Part shown: positions 57,389 to 64,000 of the stretch, in pieces
Position numbering within the stretch: the stretch's first letter is position 1
Layout: every line of letters begins with the position of its first letter
Assembly (NCBI GenBank): GCA_037039685.1
Contig: JAWNGF010000012.1
Span: 1,302,001-1,366,000, forward strand
DNA from: Ceratobasidium sp. AG-K
Lineage: Eukaryota > Basidiomycota > Agaricomycetes > Cantharellales > Ceratobasidiaceae
Length of the DNA: 64,000 bases
Direction of reading: 5' to 3'
Translations under genes and position numbers: made by a program
The notes under the pieces: model-generated
Databases searched by the model: none
Seen by the model: only the letters and a program-made list of their open reading frames with translations
Told to the model about the DNA's origin: nothing

Positions 57389-58741
57389 TTAATAAGCCTC
57401 GGTGACGTCTTTTCCCAATTCAATGTCTGAAGAGATTTCTTCAATCTGGGCTTCAAACCCTGACGCTGTGTTCTTGGAAGGACAGACTCTTGCTGAGTGT
57501 CCCTTACCGCCGCAGGTGAAGCAGATCATTGGTCCTTTTCCTTTTCCATCAAGATCCATTGCATTAGGGTCTTTAGCAGGAGTGGACGGTTTGGGTGTTT
57601 GGATGGTAGGAGCGTTGAGGTTACTGGTTCGGGTGTCTCTTTGGATTGCTCCAAAAGGGACATTTCCTTTTGTCCCATCATCCCAGGAGATCTGTGGAAC
57701 TGGACGGCCCTTGGCGTTTCGGGTAATGCTTGAGATTTTGCCGTATTGCACCCCCCCTGTAGGTTTTGACATAAAGACTCGATTGTTTACATTGAATCTT
57801 TGACCTAGTGAGGCGTTTGGAGTACTTGTGGTTGTCTTGGAAGTACTTTGTTTCGAAGTGATGGTTTGTGGGCTTTGCAACTTCTTTGGTGCGTTAATAG
57901 CATTCATTGTGGAGTCAATTTCCAGGGCTCTTTCGCGAACTTGGTTGAATGTCCTTGTCACTTCGTGGGGTTTAAAGTTCTGTGACACCATGGCCATCTT
58001 GATTTCATCCTTAAGACCGTCATAGAAATCATCACGAAGTACTCGATCAGTGTACCCGAGTACCGACGAATAAGTGACAAAGTCTCGTAGGTAATCTTGG
58101 ACAGAGTTCTTCTGGATCAATTTCTTGTATAATTGTCTGTATCGGTCGATCTTGTGAACATCGCCAAACCTAGCTTGCATTTTGTTCCAGAATTCATCCA
58201 TATCGTGTAGCCAATTTGTTGCTCCCCTTCTTGCTGTGTCTACATCAATTCCGGGTTGCATCCATACATAGGCAGGCCCCTTGCAATAACCCATGATATA
58301 AGTGATTTTTTGTTCTGTGGTTGCTTGTGGCGACGTATGATTTATGTACAAGGTACATTGCGACTTAAACTTGTCAAATTTATCTACATCTCCAGAAAAT
58401 TCTTCTGGGGGATGCATTTTGAGTTTGTATCCTGGGGTGGTTGTTGACGCGGTGGTGGAGGGTGTTGCCCCTAGGTTTGCAAGTGACTGAGACACTGCAT
58501 TCATTAATTGGTGAAGGGGTGCAATTTGTGCAGTTTGATTTTGAATTGCGTGGATATCTGCAATGTTATTGTCGATCCCCTGTTCTAGGGTAGAGGTGAT
58601 ACCATTTAAGGCATTAATATGACCGTTAATTTTTCGCACTTTGTCTATTAAGGCATTGATTGCATGTGCAACTACCTCGGGTCCGGATGTCGCTGAGATT
58701 TGGGTAAATCCCCCTTGACTAGGCGATGGGGCTCTTGACAT
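57389..58741 (-). CDS. Chromovirus Gag with CCHC zinc knuckle
   Basis: An open frame of 450 residues upstream of pol on minus. The middle has the capsid-type helical region (YKLKMHPPEEFSGD, then WMQPGIDVD, FWNKMQARFGD and YRQLYKKLIQ). The C-terminal part has one zinc knuckle, CFTCGGKGHSARVC (C-x2-C-x4-H-x4-C), for RNA binding. Before it, a segment VNNRVFMSKPTGG...ISWDDGTKG looks like a small beta-rich module. Gag forms the virus-like particle of the retrotransposon. The stop lies 35 nt before the Pol start. Confidence 0.93.
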   Translation of the reverse strand: MSRAPSPSQGGFTQISATSGPEVVAHAINALIDKVRKINGHINALNGITSTLEQGIDNNIADIHAIQNQTAQIAPLHQLMNAVSQSLANLGATPSTTASTTTPGYKLKMHPPEEFSGDVDKFDKFKSQCTLYINHTSPQATTEQKITYIMGYCKGPAYVWMQPGIDVDTARRGATNWLHDMDEFWNKMQARFGDVHKIDRYRQLYKKLIQKNSVQDYLRDFVTYSSVLGYTDRVLRDDFYDGLKDEIKMAMVSQNFKPHEVTRTFNQVRERALEIDSTMNAINAPKKLQSPQTITSKQSTSKTTTSTPNASLGQRFNVNNRVFMSKPTGGVQYGKISSITRNAKGRPVPQISWDDGTKGNVPFGAIQRDTRTSNLNAPTIQTPKPSTPAKDPNAMDLDGKGKGPMICFTCGGKGHSARVCPSKNTASGFEAQIEEISSDIELGKDVTEAY

Positions 58742-58767
58742 ATTGGAGCGGGGAAAAACAGGTAGAT

Positions 58768-59579
58768 TTATTGGGATCCCAGACCGTACAAAATATCACA
58801 GATTCTTCTTCGAACCCTTCTGTCTTTAATGATGCGCAAGCTTCTCAAAAATATCAATTCAAGATTTTCGTCTTCCAGGAACAACGCGTTGATTTGACCT
58901 AGTTCGTCGTACTGTTCGTATATGTAGTTACGATGAACGTCTTCAATAAAGAGTCTTAGGGACTCTAGTCTAAGTTGTTCCCTGTGTTGTTCCTGTGTGA
59001 GTCGAGGTCTTGGTCCCACTGAAAAGGGTTGGGTGCAATAGTAATAAGGTGATTTAGAAGGCGGTAATCCTGATTGATAGGAATACGCACTTCTGCTGCT
59101 TGATGACAGTATTTGCCCTTGATTTTGTCTTTAAGGGTTTCGATAGTACGCCACTGACGTTTGTTGTTGCTGATGAGATTTTCGACCTTTCGAGTGTGTT
59201 TTTCTTGGATTTTTATAAGTTGGTCGCAGTTTTCGATCAAGACACGGGTTTGTTCTTGCAATCACTCAACTTTGATATTAGTGTCCGCTAGATTTATGCT
59301 TTGGACACGATCTTGATCGGCTTGTTGCTTATTTGTATTGTCGAGGTTAATTTCGATGAACTCGAGCCTTGAATGGAGGGATTGATAATCGGCTTCGAGT
59401 TGATTGTGGTTTTCGTCGTTTCTGGTACGTTCGACCCTTAAATCCTCTGCTTGTTCAACTTGATCTTCTTCTAGCACTTCGATTCGACTGTTTAATTCGT
59501 CGACTTTGGTGTCTAGATCAAGTACAAAGTCTTTTAGTCTAAAGACTGCTTCGCAGAGGCTAAAAAATGCGGGGAACAC
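58768..59579 (-). pseudogene. Pre-gag coding region with coiled coil, interrupted
   Basis: Between the primer site and gag, the minus strand codes for a highly charged, probably coiled-coil protein (FVLDLDTKVDELNSRIEVLE..., then ENCDQLIKIQEKHTRKVENL). The frame is broken once by TGA at about 59262-59264 and continues directly in the same frame to about 58965. An overlapping frame from 59019 to 58768 then reads LRLFIEDVHRNYIYEQYDEL... and ends just before gag. The simplest reading is one ancestral protein of about 260 residues broken by one stop and one frameshift; two or three small proteins are an alternative. I do not recognise it, and an extra gene in front of gag is unusual for this group. 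Confidence 0.55.
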
Positions 59580-60050
59580 TTTTAAGGTTAATTAGTTAGT
59601 TACTAATTAGTTCCTTTTTAGTGCGTACTGATGGAAACGACGGGTTGATGTGGTTCTTGATGGATAAGAGTGTTAACTTGGGTGGTGCTCCGACCACTTT
59701 CCAGTTTCGCTTGAGAGGATCTGGCTTCCTCGAGATGTTGATTTGGATGTGAAGGGTGCTAGACGCTAAGCTTTTGCTTTATATACTCCTTATCTGATCT
59801 TATCAGTTATCAACAGCCTTGGGCAGGCGTGATAGCGACAGTGTATAACAGAGTGAGGGTGTATTTAGCTGACTAAAGCCGCTATGACCCGAAAGAGGAT
59901 AACGATTGGGTTCACTGACAGCGTATAGCGACGTGGGACTACTGGTCTATATCAAGTATAGCTCTTCGTCCGTTGTACTATGCCCGTTTTCCCATGTACG
60001 TTCTAGCTACTTGGTGGAAAAAGCAGGAGCTTTGAGGCTGATGCTTTTGT

Positions 60051-60061
60051 AAGGCTTGACC
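60051..60061 (-). promoter_or_regulatory. Self-priming primer binding site of the chromovirus
   Basis: Three bases inside the 5' LTR border, element sense reads GGTCAAGCCTT. Its exact complement AAGGCTTGACC occurs in the LTR at 60196-60186, about 33 bases after a TATATAAA box, which is where the transcript should begin. An 11-nt match between RNA start and primer site is the arrangement of Tf1/sushi elements, which prime with their own 5' end and not with tRNA. Confidence 0.8.
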
Positions 60062-60064
60062 TAA

Positions 60065-60480
60065 TGTCCCGACTTGGGTAAATTAGGTATATATAAAGGT
60101 TAAGGGGTTCGACTTAGACAAGTCTTAGAACCCAAGGAATAGTGATAGTTAGAGGATTTGATTGAGCAAGTCCTAGTGGAGAGGAGGTCAAGCCTTGTCG
60201 TTAACCGGCTTGACCTCTGAGTTTATATACATGAGGGAAACCTGCCACGTCATCATTTATCAGTGTGGGAAAGCCGAGTACAACCGATGATAAGCAAGAT
60301 AAGAGACATGACTCGACATTCTGGAAGATCCGGAAGCATCACCAATATCAAATGAAAAGACAAATACATCACATGATACAAGTTTAAGCGCCAGAGGACA
60401 TTTGTACCAAAAAAGGAAAGTGTTCGGAAAAAAAGATATAAAATCGGAATAAAATGTCTGAGCTTAGTCAGCTCATGACA
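60065..60480 (-). repeat. 5' LTR of the chromovirus
   Basis: 416 bp. In element sense it holds a TATATAAA promoter box (60229-60222), the predicted transcript start AAGGCTTGACC (60196-60186) and a hairpin made by GAGGTCAAGCC and its inverse GGCTTGACCTC around GTTAAC. It is one A longer than the 3' LTR. Confidence 0.93.
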
Positions 60481-60485
60481 GGTAC
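60481..60485. repeat. Right target-site duplication GGTAC
   Basis: An exact copy of 53525-53529 directly after the LTR. Confidence 0.9.
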
Positions 60486-61749
60486 CCATGGAAAACCCGT
60501 GATTACCCGTGGCACACGGGCCGCAAGATGGTCTGAGCAGCCCAAAAATTACCCGGGACCGTGCACGGATCCGTCACCACAAGGGACCACAGTTCCACGG
60601 GTCCACGGGTCCCTGGTCCGCGAATCCTTGAACCTTGACCAGAAGTCCCACCACAACAGCATGTAAATAGTACTATTAGATAGAGATTGAAAGCAGCTTT
60701 CTAGCGATACCACTCACACCCTGCAGAAAAATTATTTGAGGGAGATATTTAAGAAATACACAAAGCTGATCTGACTGTCACCACTTAGGAGCTATTTCAT
60801 CCAAATCGAAACTATTCCGGCTGTTTAAGGTCTCTAATTGTGCGCAAAAAGTTGGTTTACTAGTGAGAGTTTAATATCAATACTGGGAAGTGGCCTATTA
60901 ATGCGCTGGAGCGGAAATACACCTGAAACACGGGGTTACCCCTGAGAAGCGCCACTTGCACTAGTGAATACCACCGTAGAAAGCTGTTCCCCTTGATGTA
61001 ATCAGATAGAGAGGGTATGTAAGTGTCTGAGTGCCAATTTTCAGCCTGATCAGAGCCCTAGAAGAGGGTGAATGGCAGTCCAAGTGTGCTGCGCATGCCT
61101 TTGATTATTTTTGGACCACTAATTCCGAGTTTACGCGATGGGTATTCACATTTTAGGTACCTTGACCCATATAGCCAGAGCTGCCTGAATTTTACGCATT
61201 TTATAAGCTACTCACAGGCCGTTTCTGGTTAGTTTCAAACATGATGACTTTCCTGGGCAGCATTCTCAGGTATAATCATGCAGGAGCAAGTCTCTGCTGT
61301 TGTACCAGCATAATTATGCTTGATATAAACATTCTAGGATACGTTTTTGGGGGTTTCTGATGCTGGCAACATGATCCTGGTACTGGGTTGAGCTGGATCA
61401 CATTGGTTTGTGCTGTAAGCTCAGTTGCGAATGGCTATGATTATTTTTTTAAGAGTATTTCCTTGTTTAAGCTACTGAAATAAATTTTGACATGAGAATT
61501 GTTTATATGCTTGGAAAGCCCTGAATTATGCGCATTTTTCTGTACACTCCAGGTCTATTTGTGGTGACATTTTATCTCATCACGGTCCCCCGGATCCGTG
61601 GGCCCGCAGGATCCGCGGGCCAGCACGGGTCTCACCAGGACCCGTGTCCCGGGGCCACAGGCCACGGGATGGTCCACCCCAGGGGTCAGGGTGCACGGAT
61701 CCGTGGCCCTGGGTACGGATCCGTGTGGTTGGCCCATGTGCCATCTCTA
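60481..61749. mobile_element. Right part of the hAT-like non-autonomous element
   Basis: Starts with the GGTACCCATGG..ACCCGTGATTACCCGTGGCACACGGG block that was split from the left end by the chromovirus and finishes TGCCATCTCTA, the inverse of the left terminus. Both ends carry clustered CACGGATCCGTG and CACGGGTCC motifs within about 190 bases of the terminus, as expected for subterminal transposase sites. The middle (60660-61560) is AT-rich with no coding region. Without the retrotransposon the element would be about 1.3 kb. Confidence 0.55.
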
Positions 61750-64000
61750 GATTGGCCCACTCCCAAAACCATGAAACAACTACAGGTGTTCATTGGTTTC
61801 TGCAACTTCTATAGAAGATTCGTGGTGGCCTTCTCCTCAATTGTCAAACCCCTGACTCAGTTGACAAGAAAGGACAGGAAATGGGAGTGGAACTCAGAAC
61901 ACCAGGAAGCCTTCAACTCCCTGAAAGACGTCATATCAAGAGAACCAGTGCTTGCACATCCCGACAAATCAAAGCAGTATTTTCTTGAGACAGATGCCTC
62001 AGGAGTTGCAATGGGGGCTATTCTTAGCCAACAGCAAAAAGACGGATACGTACACCCAGTAGGGTTTCTCTCAAAAAGCTTCAAGGAAGCAGAGCTGAAC
62101 TACAACACACATGACAAGGAGCTGCTTGCTATCATAGAAGCGTTGAGACACTGGCGCATCCACCTGGAAGGAACAAAGGAACCAATAGTGATCTACACAG
62201 ATCACAAAAACCTTACTTACTGGCAGAAGGCCAGCACCTTCAACCGACGACACAACAGATGGCTCCTCATGCTGGCAAGCTACAATTTTGAGATCCACTA
62301 CAGACCTGGCAAAATGTCGGAAAAACCGGACATCCTCTCAAGAAGAAGTGATCACAACAATATTGCTTCTGTGGAACAAGTGATGATCTCCGCCGAAAAC
62401 TTCAAAGGATTCTCAGTCCTGATGAGCAACAACATTATTGCAGAAATCAAAGAAGCTCTGGAGGAGGATGAAAGCCTTGAGACTCTGATCAAAAGCACCA
62501 GAGGGAAGGAAGACCTACCTCCCTCTGTGAAAAAACAGTTCAAAGACTACAAAATGAGTGAAGATCTCCTATGGTATCAAGGAAGAATTGTTGTTCCTGA
62601 CAAAAAGGACATCAAACTGAAGCTTCTCAAACTCTACCACGACTCGCCCATTGCAGGCCATCAAGGACAAGCCAGAACTCTAGAACTCATTTCTAGAAAC
62701 TACTACTGGCCAGGCATGAAGGCTCAGATCAACAGGTATGTTGACAGTTGCAAAGCGTGCCAAAGGGGGAAGGGAAGCAAAGGACACCTACCACTCAAAC
62801 CCTTGCCCATTCCAGGGAAACCTTGGGAAAATATCGCATATGATTTCATAGTGAAATTACCAAAATCACAAGGGTTTGACAGTGTCCTTGTCGTGATGGA
62901 CTGCTTTTCCAGAATGGCACACTTCATCCCCTGCAAAGAATCCACAAACTCAGAAGAGCTAGCCGATATTTTTGTGAAAGAAGTATGGCATCTTCATGGG
63001 TTCCCCAAAACCACTGTTTCGGATAGAGGGACCACCTTCAAATCACACTTCTTAGAAGCTGTCTACAAGCGGCTAGGAATCCAAGGGACATTCTCTACCA
63101 CCTTCCACCCTGAAACTGATGGTCTGGTGGAAAGAACGAACCAATGGCTTGAAGGATGGATACGCATTTTTGGAAATCACAAGCAGGACAATTGGGCAAA
63201 ATGGTTACCCATTGCGGAATTTTGCCACAACAACCACAAAAACCGAGTTACAAACAAATCCCCCTTTGAAGTCATCTATGGGATGACTCCCAAATGGTCT
63301 ATTGAGGACTATGTGACTCGATCCCCAGAAGGAGACAAGTGGACAAAGGATATGGAGGCTGTTTGGGAAGAAACAAAGGCTCTGATGGAATATCATCAAT
63401 CAAGGGAAGAGACCCCAAAAATACAGTACAAGGAAGGAGACAACGTCTGGCTCCTGACTACCAACATTACCACAAGACGCCCAAGCACGAAGCTTGATGA
63501 CAAGAAAACAGGCCCCTTTGTTGTGAAAGAACAAATCTCTTCACACACCTACCAACTTGATCTTCCAAAATCCATGCACATCCACAATGTCTTCCATGGA
63601 AACATGTTGACCCCCTATACTGAAGACCTAGACTTCAAACAAAATCAACCCCAACCTCTGTCAATCATGACTGAGGAAGGCAAGGAGGAATATGAAGTCG
63701 AGAGGATTGTGGATTGGTGTCAAGACCCTGATGGGCTGAAATACCGCATCAGATGGAAAGGCTATAGCCCTCTGGAAGACACAGAAGAACCGGCAGAGAA
63801 CTTTGCCAAACTGACTCATGTCATGAGAAGGTTCCAGAAGGACTTTCCCACCGGCCCACTCCCTCTGAATTTTACTCCCACAGAGTACAAAAAGGCAAGA
63901 GGGAAAGCAGCAGAAATTATCACTCCAGCTCTTCAGCCAACTTCTACCAGTTCACTGCAAAACACTTTTTCACTCAACCAACAATGCCTGCCACTCGCAC
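61750..64000 (+). CDS. Second chromovirus Pol, 5'-truncated, runs off the window
   Basis: Open without a stop from the TIR border to the window end (over 740 residues). It begins inside reverse transcriptase at DWPTPKTMKQLQVFIGFCNF (thumb/connection side), then RNase H (LETDASGVAMGAIL, NTHDKELLAII, YTDHKNLTYW), integrase zinc region (DSCKACQRGKG), D-D-E core (IAYDFIVKLPKS, TVSDRGTTFKSHF, HPETDGLVERTNQ), and a chromodomain (YEVERIVDW, YRIRWKGYSPLEDTEEP), followed by a Thr/Ser-rich tail. It is a different family from the minus-strand element (for example VKLPKSQGFDSVLVV against VGLPESEGYDAILTV). Protease and the YxDD part are missing because the sequence is cut at the hAT-like terminus. Confidence 0.9.

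Larger units (their letters stand above)
53530..60480 (-). mobile_element. Full-length Ty3-type chromovirus (Tf1/sushi-like), 6.95 kb
   Basis: Two LTRs (53530-53944 and 60065-60480) flank an internal region read on minus. The order is 5' LTR, primer site, pre-gag coding region, gag, pol with protease, reverse transcriptase, RNase H, integrase and chromodomain, then polypurine tract and 3' LTR. The LTRs differ by three substitutions and one A in about 415 bases, so insertion is recent. gag and pol are open from end to end. It sits inside a hAT-like element. It may still be mobile except for the lesion in the pre-gag region. Confidence 0.95.

Noticed and set aside
53484..61749. An 8-bp hAT target-site duplication
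   Set aside because: CCCCCAGG on the left and GATTGGCC on the right do not match, so I report only the inverted termini.
1..64000. CRISPR array, tRNA and rRNA genes
   Set aside because: No regularly spaced repeats, no A/B-box pairs with a foldable cloverleaf and no rRNA core sequence were noticed; a tRNA scan would be needed to exclude short RNA genes.

Overview
The window looks like nuclear DNA of a filamentous basidiomycete (Agaricomycetes), most likely a Rhizoctonia/Ceratobasidium-type fungus. The evidence is many short (about 35-80 nt) spliceosomal introns, GH5_9 exo-beta-1,3-glucanases with an N-terminal membrane anchor, a large NACHT-WD40 (NWD) receptor-like gene, a GH31 protein of the alpha-1,4-glucan lyase type, and Tf1/sushi-type chromodomain retrotransposons. 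No prokaryotic signature was seen. All exon models were read by eye from splice signals, frame continuity and family similarity; none was checked by search or transcript data.

Layout. 0.4-1.4 kb: a decayed DJ-1/PfpI gene. 2.6-3.1 kb: a small unrecognised three-exon gene in a gene-poor tract. 8.4-17.5 kb: three intact tandem GH5 genes (A, B, C) on the plus strand. 18.4-24.2 kb (minus): a ricin-B-type lectin gene, a large imperfect palindrome, and a multi-exon gene ending in a C2H2 finger. 26.6-29.4 kb: two GH5 relics, one of which (D) carries a solo LTR and an 87-bp hairpin element. 30.1-31.4 kb (minus): a SAM methyltransferase. 33.0-35.4 kb (minus): an intact divergent GH5 gene (E). 38.6-40.1 kb (minus): a quinone-oxidoreductase-like MDR gene, divergent from the NWD gene (40.4-45.6 kb, plus; NACHT plus 14 WD40 repeats). 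46.7-50.8 kb: a 15-exon glucan-lyase-type GH31 gene. 52.1-53.1 kb: a CpG-depleted truncated copy of the NWD N-terminus. 53.5-64.0 kb: nested transposons, namely a complete young chromovirus (minus strand, GGTAC target duplications) inserted in a hAT-like non-autonomous element, followed by a second, 5'-truncated chromovirus pol that runs off the window.

Functionally, the GH5 array fits cell-wall beta-glucan remodelling by membrane-anchored ectoenzymes. The GH31 enzyme points to the 1,5-anhydrofructose route of glycogen/starch breakdown. The NWD gene and its truncated relative fit fungal NLR-like recognition families. The right-hand 12 kb is a transposon compartment with marked CpG loss, in contrast to the CpG-rich gene-bearing part.
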